Part shown: positions 35,857 through 45,975 of the stretch, piece after piece
Layout: each line of letters opens with the position of its first letter
Position numbering within the stretch: position 1 is the stretch's first letter
Assembly (NCBI GenBank): GCA_963774305.1
Contig: CAVZEM010000008.1
Location: 1 to 64,000, forward strand
From: DASUPK01 sp963774305
GTDB lineage: Bacteria > Actinomycetota > Thermoleophilia > Solirubrobacterales > 70-9
DNA length: 64,000 nt
Reading direction: 5' to 3'
Position numbers and translations under genes: made by a program
Notes under the pieces: generated by a model
What the model saw: the letters and a program-made list of their open reading frames with translations, nothing else
What the model was told of the DNA's origin: nothing
The model's database searches: none

Positions 35857-36397
35857 TTGACCGGCTCGGCTGGCGAGTTCCTAGTCGCCGGCGAACTCGC
35901 GCAACAGGCAGTGGGTACCAAGCATCACCCCGCGCGGAATCGAGCGAACGGACATCCTTGCCCAGCACTCTGGGACAGGCCGAGTCGTCGCCCTCCAGGT
36001 CAAGACGGCCAATGCGCGAAACCCCTTCAGGCTCTCGCCGAAGGCGGAGGAGCCGTGTCGTGAGTGGAATGAGTGGTACGTCTTCGCTTCTTTGGGTGAG
36101 CTCGGCCATCGGCCCACCTTCTATGTGGTTCCCACCAACGTCGTCGCGGCCTTGGTCTACGTCGGACACTATGCGTGGCTCAGCGAAACCAAACGGGATG
36201 GCTCCCCACGAAAGGACTCAGCGATCAGGGCGATCCCTCCCGCGCAGATCGCTCGCTACGAAGAGGCGTGGGAGCTACTTGAAGAGCCGGCTGACGTCGC
36301 GCCCGTCTGGGTCCCAGATTGGGTGATCGAGCGCGGCGATAGCGACATCGGCTGGCCCGATGGTCATCCCGGCCTCGTAGCTTCCAAGCAGTCCTGA
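35857..36397 (+). CDS. putative PD-(D/E)xK-fold protein (DUF4365/restriction-like), one frameshift
   Basis: About 179 residues. The first frame (TTG 35857) reads TGSAGEFLVAGELAQQ and breaks near 35915; the second gives TPRGIERTDILAQHSGTGRVVALQVKTANA, i.e. D-I-L-A ... L-Q-V-K-T, a standard endonuclease-fold core with the N-terminal Glu of GEFLVAGEL. Further on: EWNEWYVFASLGELGHRPTFYVVP and DWVIERG. Proteins of this kind occur as solitary nuclease-like members of defence islands. One missing or extra base explains the break. Activity is plausible since the acidic pair and Lys are kept. Confidence 0.6.
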
Positions 36398-36536
36398 ATC
36401 GGGTTCACGGCATCCACGCCCGATAACCCCGACTTATGACCCCTCGGCGCGCCCCCCGGACACGCCACGTAAGCGCGGTGAGCTGTAGACGCCAGTTCGG
36501 TCGTTTACACCTAGGCGTCAATCGGTAGCGAGCAAA
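36398..36536. other. short intergenic gap, no gene seen
   Basis: 139 bp between convergent genes. Contains no clear hairpin or repeat. Confidence 0.4.
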
Positions 36537-37187
36537 CTAGTTCCGTTTCCGCTCCAGCAGGATCACGTCTTTCAACTTGGGCACCGACAACAGCCTCGGC
36601 CAATCCGGCTGCCCGTTCTTCTGCCAGATCCTGCGGAACGATTGAACGCAGGCCTCGAAAGCTGGTCGGTGCACCGAATCCGGCATCAGGAGCGCTCGTC
36701 GCCGGCCGTCCTCGATTTGGCAATGGAGATCCCAGGCTTCCTTCGCCGAGAGCAAGCCCTGGGCGGCAGCAGCAACGACGATCGTCAGCATGTAGGCGCA
36801 GGGGGTGCCGTTCTCTTCGGCTGCTGTTCGACCCTCCTCGTCCTCCATCACAGCAGTCCAGCCATAGCGCCGGCAGACCACAACAACCTCGGCCTCGCCG
36901 CGATTCTTCCCGGGATCGCTCTTCCAGCGCTGCTCATGCAGGTATGTGATGTAGGCCAGGTCCGCCGCGTCGTCGACGGTGACCTCTTGGAGCCAGGGCG
37001 TTCCAACGATCTCTCGCGCTTCAGCGGACTTGGAGACATGGTCGGCGAGCTCCAGCTGGTAGACCGCGCACGGTGCAAAGGGCTTTGGAAACCATTCCCG
37101 CAGGATGTCCAAGACGCCGACCTGGGCAAACCGCAGCGGGGCGGTGGTATCGAAACAAACGTGGTCTGCGCCGGTCGGCAGACTCAC
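36537..37187 (-). CDS. PIN-like domain protein, third gene of XRE-ImmA-PIN operon
   Basis: 216 residues. The first strand VCFDTTAPLRF (Asp13) is PIN-like; GEAEV (Glu98/Glu100) and MEDEEGR (Asp115) supply the other acidic residues in the order seen in PIN ribonucleases. The C-terminal third (about 150-216) is an added helical region ending in basic KLKDVILLERKRN. It probably cleaves RNA or DNA under certain conditions. GTG start overlaps the stop of the ImmA-like gene (GTGA), so it is translated from the same mRNA as the protease and regulator. It is longer than VapC toxins (about 130). Confidence 0.62.
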   Translation of the reverse strand: MSLPTGADHVCFDTTAPLRFAQVGVLDILREWFPKPFAPCAVYQLELADHVSKSAEAREIVGTPWLQEVTVDDAADLAYITYLHEQRWKSDPGKNRGEAEVVVVCRRYGWTAVMEDEEGRTAAEENGTPCAYMLTIVVAAAAQGLLSAKEAWDLHCQIEDGRRRALLMPDSVHRPAFEACVQSFRRIWQKNGQPDWPRLLSVPKLKDVILLERKRN

Positions 37188-37996
37188 TCGTCAGCGAGAA
37201 GGGCGAGCACGGCGTCCTCATCGGGCTCCGGCTCGACGCGCTCCATCCCACGCTCCCGGACTAGCGCATCTGCGGCCTCCGTTGAGCGTCTGGGGGATGT
37301 CGGCTAGCCGCTCGATGGTGATTGCGGCCCGCCGGTGAGGACTCGAGTGCCCAAGCCTCCAACTCTGAAGGCAAGCTGCTTTCAGGGCTGGGCCATGCCT
37401 CCACACGAGCGCCAGCAGCATCGAGTAAGTGCATCACGGGGTGACCACCACCCCCCGCGAGGCGATTCCTGTCAACGGCCCTGATCAGTTGCGCGTTGTG
37501 CAGCCGGAACAGTGCAGCCTGGTACGAGAGGCCAAAATGCGCAGCAGCTTCAGCCACGACTTCGGGTGTCACCTGATCCTCTCGCTGCCCTTCAAGCACC
37601 CGGCGCAGGCCCTCGTCTGGCGCGAGAAGGTAGCCAGCAAAGGCGTTCGCCTCTTCCTCTCTTGGATCCTCTGAGTCGCTGAAGATGCTCACGTCTGTAA
37701 TCAGTCCCGCGGAACCCTCCCGGTGCATCTCGTGATGCCCTAACCGTGGGCAGCCGTGTAGTGCTGTGCGCCGAGTCCTTGTCGCGGTTAACCGTGATCA
37801 GCGCTGGCCCCTCTGTGCCGCGTTTCCACACATAAAGGCCGTCGGGGCCGGTCTCGCCAAAGTTGGGACGAGCGATGGACGCCCCGCGATCGCGAATGAT
37901 CTTCCAGACGTTGAGGGCCTGGTCAGCCAGACCAAGTTCCTGACGGACGGCGGCTGCTATCGCCCGTCCATAGCGCCATCCCGACCTGTCGCTCAT
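37184..37996 (-). CDS. ImmA/IrrE-family metallo-endopeptidase, several frameshifts
   Basis: About 270 residues when at least three indels are bridged. N-terminus GRAIAAAVRQELGLADQALNVWKIIRDRGA, then GLYVWKRGTEGPALITVN. The zinc motif HELGHH is still readable as CAC-G.G-TTA-GGG-CAT-CAC near 37735, with one base of the Glu codon missing. It continues with DPREEEANAFAGYLLAPDEGLRRVL and ends ERVEPEPDEDAVLALLADE. ATG overlaps the XRE stop (ATGA) and TGA overlaps the next GTG. ImmA-type proteases cut their partner XRE repressor to switch on mobile elements or defence. Breaks look like sequencing errors. Confidence 0.65.
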
Positions 37997-38343
37997 TCCC
38001 GGTGGTACTCCCGACGAACGAAATCAAGATCGCCAAGCACCTTCAGACTCCAGTCAGCCATTTCCTGCATGGACGCGTCGCCGGCAGTCCCTTGACGAGC
38101 CAGCATCAGTTCATTCTCCCCCTCCCTAGTAGGGAAGAACGCACTAAGCGGCTGGCCGAGTACTTCGGCAGCGCGATACAGAACCAGCGAGTCCAGACCC
38201 CGCTGACCCTTCTCGATCCGGCATAGAGCTGACGCCGACATCCCGAGCGACTCCGCCAGCTCCTTCTGCTCTAGGCCCTGTGCCTCCCTAACAGCAGCGA
38301 GCCGCTCGCCCATAGCGGCCTTCAATTCAGTGTCTTCAACCAC
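37993..38343 (-). CDS. XRE-family transcriptional repressor
   Basis: 116 residues. The helix-turn-helix is clear: LAAVREAQGLEQKELAESLGMSASALCRIEKGQRG, followed by YRAAEVLGQPLSAFF. GTG at 38343 is the right start, since AAAGGAG precedes it and the mapped promoter leaves the upstream in-frame ATG at the -10. The remaining 45 residues probably form the dimerisation or protease-recognition part. It is the first gene of a translationally coupled operon with the ImmA-like protease and PIN-like protein. The promoter carries a palindrome over the -35, as expected for autorepression. Confidence 0.8.
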   Translation of the reverse strand: MVEDTELKAAMGERLAAVREAQGLEQKELAESLGMSASALCRIEKGQRGLDSLVLYRAAEVLGQPLSAFFPTREGENELMLARQGTAGDASMQEMADWSLKVLGDLDFVRREYHRE

Positions 38344-38377
38344 CGTCCGGTCTCCTTTCTTGCCAGATCCAGCAATC

Positions 38378-38406
38378 ACCATAGCAGTTGATTGACAAAA
38401 TGTCAA
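38378..38406 (-). promoter_or_regulatory. sigma-70-type promoter with XRE operator
   Basis: On the minus strand TTGACA (38406-38401), 17-nt spacer and TATGGT (38383-38378) make a near-consensus promoter. The -35 is part of the palindrome TTGACA-TTT-TGTCAA (38392-38406), a fitting operator for the XRE protein. The spacing puts the transcription start about 25-30 nt before the GTG at 38343. Confidence 0.7.
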
Positions 38407-38729
38407 TCCAGCTGGGACGCCGTGCTTGGGACGCTCCGCCGTAGTTTTCGTTTGCGCCCGCCTGGTGGGGTTGAGAATTCACGAGGCATGCGGCGTACCT
38501 GGCGCGTCCACGGCGGTCGGTGGGCGAGGAATCCCCAAGTCGACGCACCACGCGATCCCAGAGAAGGTCGATGAGCCGTGAGGGACACCGGGGTGGGGCA
38601 TCCTGGGTATGTCCTAACAACCGCTCTTCGAAGGCTCCCGGCTTTCATGGAGAGGAGGGGCGTTAGCTGAGGCGACTGCTCTTCGCGTAAGGCGGGAGCG
38701 GTAGACCTCGGCCCGGCTTACCCAATCGG

Positions 38730-39810
38730 CTATTCCTCGTCTCCCTCGACCCCGAAATGCTGCTCGAGGCGCTTGATGGTCTGGGTATCACGCAGCTTTG
38801 CGGCGGTGTTCTGGTTTGCGAACAGGCCTGGCTCCCAGAAGGCTTTCTCGCGCGGGTGCGTCTTCTCCCACTCGACCCGGACGAGGTACTCACGCTTGAC
38901 AGGGTCGTCAACGTCGTGACCCATTGCCGGGGCTTTTAGGTCAGGCGCATTCAGGATCGGGAGGTTTGATCCATTGATTGAGACTTCGAACTCTGAAACC
39001 GGCTTGACGGACTCGACGACCTCGCCAACCGCGACGTATCCCTGCTGTGGGATGTAGACGAAGACGCGGTGGCTTGGCTGAAGCTGGCTAAGCGACCCGG
39101 AGTGCCACTTCTTGCCCCCGCCAGAAACGAAGCCGTATGCCAGTGCGTCCTCCCACTGGCGTGATTCGTTCTCGCCGAAGGAAATGTAGAAGTCGCGACC
39201 GTTCCAGGGGCGCTTCTTACGGGCCTTCCTAGTTTCCGACTCAGCCGGACTGGAGAGCCAGCTGCGCGCCAGATACTCGCTCTCGCCGTCCTTGATATAT
39301 CGAAAGAAGACGACGTTGATCGGAATCTCGAAAGCGGTCAGATAGTCGACGATCCGCTCGGTACTCCGGTCCAGCTCGGAAGCAACGATGATCAGCTGAT
39401 GGCTCCCGTTCAGCTTCCTCGGGGACCGTCTCGCCGAACGACTCCTTGAGGGCTTCCTCGAAGTCGCCCTCCTGCTTGTAGGTTGCGTAGATCTCGGCGA
39501 GCGCGTCGTAGTCGAGGTCCTTGACCCAAGAGCCGTAGTCGAGCGCCTGCGCTACCACGTCACGCGGGGTACGGTCCCGCTTCAATTCGATGACATAGAG
39601 GTCGCCCTGTGGGTCCAGCGCGAGCAGGTCGATGAACTTCCCCCAGCTGGTCGGCACTTGGCGACCGATGATCAGCAGCCGGTCAAGTCCGAGAATGTCA
39701 ATGTCCTTCTCAAGGACCTCTTCGAGTCGCTTCTCCTTGTCGAGGCTCGAGGAGGCGACAGGAACCGGTTGGTCATCATCTAACCGCCAGAGGGCCATCT
39801 CTATCGGCAT
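38730..39810 (-). CDS. NucS/DUF91-type endonuclease-like protein, one frameshift
   Basis: About 360 residues with one extra base near 39415 bridged. N-terminal half: LIIGRQVPTSWGKFIDLLALDPQGDLYVIELKRDRTPRDVVAQALDYGSWV gives the PD-(D/E)xK core (Asp in IDLLALD, E-L-K in IELKRD), as in NucS C-terminal domains. After the break: LNGSHQLIIVASELDRSTERIVDYL, then RPWNGRDFYISFGENESRQWEDALAYGFVSGGG and a beta-rich end with IPQQGYVAVGEVV. Such proteins often sit beside type I restriction genes. It is divergent from hsdM (180 bp). It probably senses or cuts DNA; target unknown. Confidence 0.7.
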
Positions 39811-39990
39811 GTCGAGAGCCTAGCCTCACCCGCGCGGCATGGCTTTGCGCGGGCCCCCGGGTGTTCAGGAGCCTTCGGGCTCAGACGCCGCCTGTTAGGC
39901 CTGCGCCTCTTAGGAAGGCCCGCGTCTTCCGGGCACGAAGCCGACGGCGGGCTCCTAGTCCAGAATCTTGGAGCTGAATCCGAGGAGTGC

Positions 39991-42117
39991 ATGACCAACC
40001 AGACCTTCAAGGACGTCGAGAAGCTCGAAGCCGACCTTTGGGAGGCCGCGGACAACCTCCGCGCCAACTCGAAGCTCACGTCCAGCGACTATTTCATGCC
40101 AGTGCTGGGGGTGATCTTCCTCCGCCACGCAGCGAACCGCTTCGAGGCCGCCGCGCAACAGATTGAGCAGGACCAAGCCGCCGGCCGGATGCCCAGGCGG
40201 AAGGTGCTACCGGCCGACTATCTGAGCCGCCGCGCGCTGTGGTTACCCGAGCGTGCCCGGTACGACTGGATCATGCAGCAGGCGGCCACGGGAGGCAGCG
40301 ACCTCGCCAAGCTTGTCACCGAGGCGATGACGGCCATCGAGACCGACTTCGAGCCGCTTCAGGGCGTGCTGCCGAAGGACTTCGCCATCTTTGAGAACAG
40401 GGTGCTGGAAGACTTGATGCGCCTGTTCAACAGTGAGCAGATCCGGAAGGCAACGGGCGACGTCTTCGGCCGCATCTACGAGTACTTCCTCGCCAGGTTT
40501 TCAATCCAGAAGGCACACGACAACGGAGAGTTCTTCACCCCATCCTCGATCGTCCAGACGATCGTCAACGTCATCGAGCCGGCGCACGGCACTGTGTTCG
40601 ACCCCGCCAGCGGCTCGGGCGGGATGTTCGTGCAGTCCAGTCACTTCATCGAGGACGAGGGTGGCGACACCTCGAAGAAGGTCATCTTTTACGGCCAAGA
40701 GAAGAACCGAGACACCATCGCCATCGCCAAGATGAACCTCGCTGTGCACGGCCTTGAGGGGAAGATCGCGGAGGCCATCACGTACTACCAAGACGAGCAC
40801 ACCCTTACGGGCAGGTGCGACTTCGTGATGGCAAATCCACCGTTCAACGTGGATCTGGTGGACGCCGAGCGGATCAAGACCGATCCGCGCCTCCCCTTCG
40901 GGCTGCCGGGCGTGAACAAGCAGAAGAAGGTCGGGAACGCGAATTACCTCTGGATCTCCTACTTCTGGAGCTACCTCGAGGAGAACGGCCGGGCTGGTTT
41001 CGTCATGTCCTCGCAGGCTTCGAGCGCCGGCCATGGCGAGAAGGACGTGCGCAAGAAGATCATCGAGACCGGTGACGTGGACGTGATGATCTCCATCCGC
41101 CCGAATCTTCTTCTATACGCGCACGGTTCCCTGCGAACTGTGGTTCTTCGACCGCGCCAGGCCCCCTGAGCACCGCGACAAGGTGCTGATGCTCGATGCG
41201 CGCGAGATCTATCGCAAGGTCACACGTAAGATCTACGACTTCTCGCCGGAGCAGATGAAGAACCTCTCGGCGATCGTGTGGCTCTACCGCGGCCAGCAGG
41301 CCCGCTTCCTCGGGCTCGTGGCGGGACTACATCGGCCAGCTCTGCACCGAGAGCAGGGCGATCCCGCCAACCCTCGTTGCTTTCGAGGACACACTCAGCG
41401 AGATGCGAGATCGACTCGAGCCGCTCGCTAAGGCCTTGGCGAAATCTGGGGAACCGGATGCTGAGAAGAAGCAGGCATTCGTGGAGGCTGTCGCCGAACT
41501 ACGCGACGCAGTCAAGCCCTATGAGGCCGATCGGAGCAGACTGCACGCCGCCCTTAACAGCTTTGGCGACAAGTACGGGCGGGAGCTTCCCGCGTTGAAC
41601 GACTCGCAGCATGCTGCGCGGCAGGCCTTCGACCCCATCGCCGACGCGAGCCGCGGCCTCGTCAAGCAAGTCGACTTGCTCCACAAGCTCAGCGCGCGTG
41701 TGACCGACCTCGGCAGCGAACTGGCCAGTGATGAGATCGTGGCCGCAGGATACGAGCGCCGCGTCGTTAGCGGGCTGGCAAAGCAGATCGTCGAGCGGCG
41801 CAGGGTGGCCGTAGAGCAGCTCAAGAACGCTGTCTACTTCCACCGGCAGGTGACATGGCTGCAAGACCGTTTCCCTGAAGCCGAGCTGCGAGCCGTACCG
41901 GGCCTGGTGAAGCTGCGTCGACCTCGGGGAAATCGAATCTGCCGATTGGAGCCTGACACCCGGTCGGTACGTTGGGGTGGCCGCGCCCGAAGAAGATGAA
42001 GACTTCGACTTCGAACAGACCGTGCGGGACATCCACGTCGAGCTGGCCGACCTCAATAGGGAGGCGGTGGAACTGGCGGCGACGATTCAGGCCAACTTCG
42101 ACGGCTTGGGTGCATGA
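39991..42117 (+). CDS. hsdM: type I restriction-modification DNA methyltransferase subunit M, frameshifted
   Basis: About 708 residues if three indels (near 41108, 41325 and 41917) are bridged. N-terminal helical domain KLEADLWEAADNLRANSKLTSSDYFMPVLGVIFL is typical. SAM motif DPASGSGGMF and catalytic NPPF (MANPPFN) of N6-adenine methylases are intact, as is HDNGEFFTPSSIV. The C-terminal part after the first break (FDRARPPEHRDKVLMLDAREIYRKV) is also conserved. It methylates adenine in the recognition site together with HsdS. Its TGA overlaps the ATG of hsdS (ATGA). GAGGAG lies before the start. Confidence 0.85.
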
Positions 42118-42944
42118 CCGGTCGTGCGTGGAGCACCGTGCGCCTCGGCGACCACTGCTCGAAGATCGGAAGCGGTGCCACACCGAGGGGTGGAGACACT
42201 GTCTACCAAGAGAGCGGCGTATCGTTCATTCGCAGCAAGAACGTCTACAACGGCTCTTTCACGATGAAAGGCCTCGCGTACCTTGGGCGAGGAACACGCT
42301 GAGCAGCTTAAGGGCGTAACAGTTGAGGCGGGTGACGTGTTGCTCAATATCACCGGCGATTCCGTTGCCCGCAGTTGCCGCGTTCCCGACGCCGTGCTCC
42401 CTGCCCGGGTGAACCAGCACGTCGCCATCATCCGTCCATCGACCGAGGACTTTGATCCCCGCTTTGTGGGCTACTTCTTGATTTCCCCAATCATGCAGGA
42501 CACCATGCTGTCACTGGCAGGCAGCGGCGGCACCCGCAAGGCGCTGACGAAGGACATGATCGAGCGCTTTGAAGTGCCGAGACCACCGCGGCCCATCCAA
42601 GAGCGAATTGCCGACGTCCTCTCGACATATGACAATTTAATCGAGATCAACCAGCGGCGAATGGCGCTGCTCGGAGAGGCTGCGCAGCAGCTGTATCGCG
42701 AGTGGTTCGTCCGCCTCCGCTTCCCTGGCCACGAACACACTGCCATCAAAGACGGAGTGCCCGCGGGGTGGGAGCGGACCGACCTCGCCGCAGCCTGCGA
42801 GAGCCTCGAAGATGGCGATTGGATTGAAACCAAAGATCAAGGTGGCGAGGACTACCGATTGCTCCAGATCTCGAACATTGGCGTCAATGAGTTCATTGAA
42901 ACAGGCAACTTCCGCTACATCCAGGAGGATACGTTTAGCCCGGT
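42114..42944 (+). pseudogene. hsdS: type I specificity subunit HsdS, frameshifted and truncated in the second target domain
   Basis: Starts MTGRAWSTVRLGDHCSKIGSGATPRGGD and breaks near 42290 (one base), continuing LKGVTVEAGDVLLNITGDSVARSCRV and the conserved helix ALTKDMIERFEVPRPPRPIQERIADVLSTYDNLIEINQRRM. The second target-recognition domain starts (GWERTDLAAACESLEDGDWIETKDQGG ... FRYIQEDTF) but after about 60 residues joins HsdR sequence in the same frame. The end of TRD2 and the second conserved coil are missing, so the complex could at best use one half-site. HsdS gives M and R their DNA specificity. Confidence 0.78.
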
Positions 42945-45900
42945 CTTCCTCGCTGTGCGCGAATTGAAGATCCAGGGTGTGCGCGTGCCTCACTACAACC
43001 GGCGTGCTGACCTCGTGGGCTTCGTCAACGGCCTGCCTTTCGTCTTTATCGAGCTAAAGGCGGTCTACAAGAACATCCGCACCGGGTTCGACGAAAACCT
43101 GACCGACTACCTGGACAAGAGCAGCATTGGCCACGCGTTCCACCACAACGCGTTTCTCGTGGTGAGCAACGGCGACCATGCCCGCTACGGCTCAATCACC
43201 AGCAAGTGGGAGCACTTCGTCGAATGGAAACGCAACGACGAGAAGGACAAGGCGCGCGTCGATGCCGAGGCACTCCTCGACGGAATGCTGGGCAAGGAGC
43301 GGCTACTCGACCTAATGGAGAACTTCATTCTGTTTGATGACAGCCGTGCTGGCGGCACCCGAAAGATCGTCGCGCGAAACCACCAAGTGCTGGGAGTAAA
43401 CAACGCGGTGGCTTCGGTCCAGCGGCAGGAGGAACTCAAGCGGGAGTTTCCTCCGGAAAAGAGGTTCATCGAGAACACCGTGCAAAGGGCGGAGATCCGC
43501 AAGGTCGCAGATGCGCCTCCCCAAAGCTCGGCTCACGGCGAGTCAGTCGATCGCGGATCCGCGCTGGGCGATGACCTACCGCTCTTGCAGCGGGCGCACC
43601 CGGACCTGGGTCGACTGGGCGTGTTTTGGCACACCCAAGGCAGTGGAAAGTCCTACTCGATGGCGTTCTTTGCGGAAAAGGTGCGCCGGGTTGTGCCGGG
43701 GAACTTCACCTTTGTCGTGATGACCGACCGCGAAGACCTCGACGATCAGATCTGGCGCACATTTGTCGGTTGCGCGCTGACCGACGAGAACACGTCGCGG
43801 GCCAGCTCCGGGCGAGAGCTAAAGGGGGTTCTCGGCGAGAACCATCGCTTTGTCTTCAGCCTGATCCACAAGTTCAACCAGCCGGTTCTCGAGCCCTATA
43901 GCGAACGCGACGACATCATCGTCATCTCTGACGAAGCGCACCGAACCCAGGCCGGGAAGTTCGCCCGCAACATGCGGCTGGCGCTGCCGAATGCCTCGTT
44001 CATCGGCTTCACCGGTACGCCGCTCTTCAAGCACGACCACCTCACCCGGCGCATTTTCGGTAGCTACGTCTCGCGCTACGACTTCAAGCGGTCCGAGGAA
44101 GACCAGCTCGACCGTAAAGCTGGTCTACGAGAACCGCGGCGAGAAGCTGGGCATCGCCCGGCTCGACCTCAACGACCGGATCGCTGCCAAGGTCGAGGAG
44201 GCGGAACTCGATCCCGGACCAGACCGTCGCTCCTGGAGAAGCTGCTGGGCCAGGACTACGAGGTCATCACCGCCGACGATCGACTCGACAAGCTGGCCGA
44301 TGACTTCGTCGAGCATTGCTCGACCCGATGGGAAACCGGCAAGTCCATGATGGTCTGCATCGACAAGGTGACCTGCGCCCGGATGCTTGCAGCGGATCAA
44401 GCCCCGATGGCAATTCAAGCTCAGCGAAGTGAAGGCGCTGATACCCAGGACACGAAGCGGAACTGTCTGCGGCCTCCGGATCGAGGATGATCGCGGAACG
44501 CCTGACGAGATGCTCTGGAGCAGCTCCGCGGGCAGGCGCGAGTGGATGGAGAGCACGATCATCGAACTCATCATCAGCGAGGCCCAGAACGAGGTGCGCG
44601 ACTTCGCAGAAATGGGACTTCGACATCATTCCCGCATCGCGTCGTCATGAAGACAGGGTTTCGAGACCCCCGACGGCAAGCGAGTCGACGTGGAGGATGC
44701 GTTCAAGGATCCGGAGCACCCGTTCCGCATCGCCATCGTTTGCGCCATGTGGTTGACCGGCTTCGACGTGGAGTGCCTCTCGCACGCTCTACATCGACAA
44801 GCCGATGAAGGCCCACACGCTGATGCAGGCGATCGCCCGGGCCAATCGCGTGTACCCGGGCAAGGACTGCGGCGTGATCGTGGACTACAACGGCATGCTC
44901 AAGAGCCTGCGCGAGGCGCTGGCGCAGTACGCGCCCGGCGATGACGACGGCGGCGAGAGAGCGGCGGCATCGTGGCCCCGATCGAGGAACTGGTGGCGTT
45001 GCTCGTCAGGCCATCGAGGCTGCGGAGGAGCACCTGCAAGGGACTCGGCTTCGACTCCGGCGCGCCTCGTGGGAGCGACGGGATTCACCCGCATCGAGGC
45101 GCTGCGCGACGCCGTGGACGCGCTCTACACGTCGGACGAGGCCAAGCGGCGTTTCGAGATCATGGCGCGCCAGGTGTTCATCCGTTTCAAGGCACTGCTG
45201 ATGGAGCCGAGTGCGTTCGCGTACGCCGAGCGGCACGACAACATCGAGGCGATCTACAAGAAGCTCGAGGAGAAGCGGGACACCGCCGACGTGACGGAAG
45301 TGCTCAAGGAGCTGCACAAGATCGTCAACGAGGCCATCCGCGCGCAGGAGCCGGGCGAGGACCACGCCGAGGGGCTGACGGTGGACCTGAGCCGGATCGA
45401 CTTCGCAAGCTGCGCGATGAGTTCGCAAGGAAGGTGAAGCGCAAGCACGCCGCGCTGCAGGACATCCGCGATGTCGTCGAGACGAAGCTGGCGCGAGATG
45501 CTCGCACGCAACCCGCATGCGGATGGACTACTACAAGAAGTACCAGGAGATCATCGCGGACTACAACCGCGAGAAGGACCGAGTGACCGTCGAGGAGACG
45601 TTCGCGAAGCTGCTCGAACTCGCCAACAGCCTTGACGCCGAGCAACGGCGAGCTGCGGAGGAGGGGCTGAGCGACGACGAACTCGCGCTGTTCGATCTCT
45701 TGTTCAAGGAGAACATCAGCAAGGCCGATCGGGAGACGCTTGAAGCAGGCGAGCAAGGTCGCTGCTTGCATCGCTGCAGAGTTGCTCGTGGCCGATGCGC
45801 GACTGGACCGAGAACACGAGCCACACAGGCCGAGGTGAAGGTGTTCATCCTCGACACCCTGTGGCAGTCGCTGCCACGGCCGCCGTTTACTGACGAGGAC

Positions 45901-45975
45901 GCGGAAGAAGCCGCGAGTCGCGTGTACGACTACGTCTGGGAAAGGAGCGCCAGCCATGAGCCGCTGGCGGCGTAG
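42945..45975 (+). pseudogene. hsdR: type I restriction endonuclease subunit HsdR, 5'-truncated and heavily frameshifted
   Basis: Begins inside the normal protein (FLAVRELKIQGVRVPHYN), without the first 150-190 residues. The nuclease core is present (RADLVGFVNG ... FVFIELKAV). Helicase motifs follow: WHTQGSGKSYS (Walker A), DEAHRTQ, FTGTP. After about 44095 at least eight single-base breaks occur, but the order of conserved blocks (SRYDFKRSEED, VYENRGEKLGIARLDLND, STIIELIISEAQNEVRDFA, GFDVECLS, MQAIARANRVYPGKDCGVIVDY, EEKRDTADVTEVLKELH, FILDTLWQSLPRPPFTDEDAEEAA) is that of a complete HsdR. It normally translocates DNA and cuts at a distance. Confidence 0.8.
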
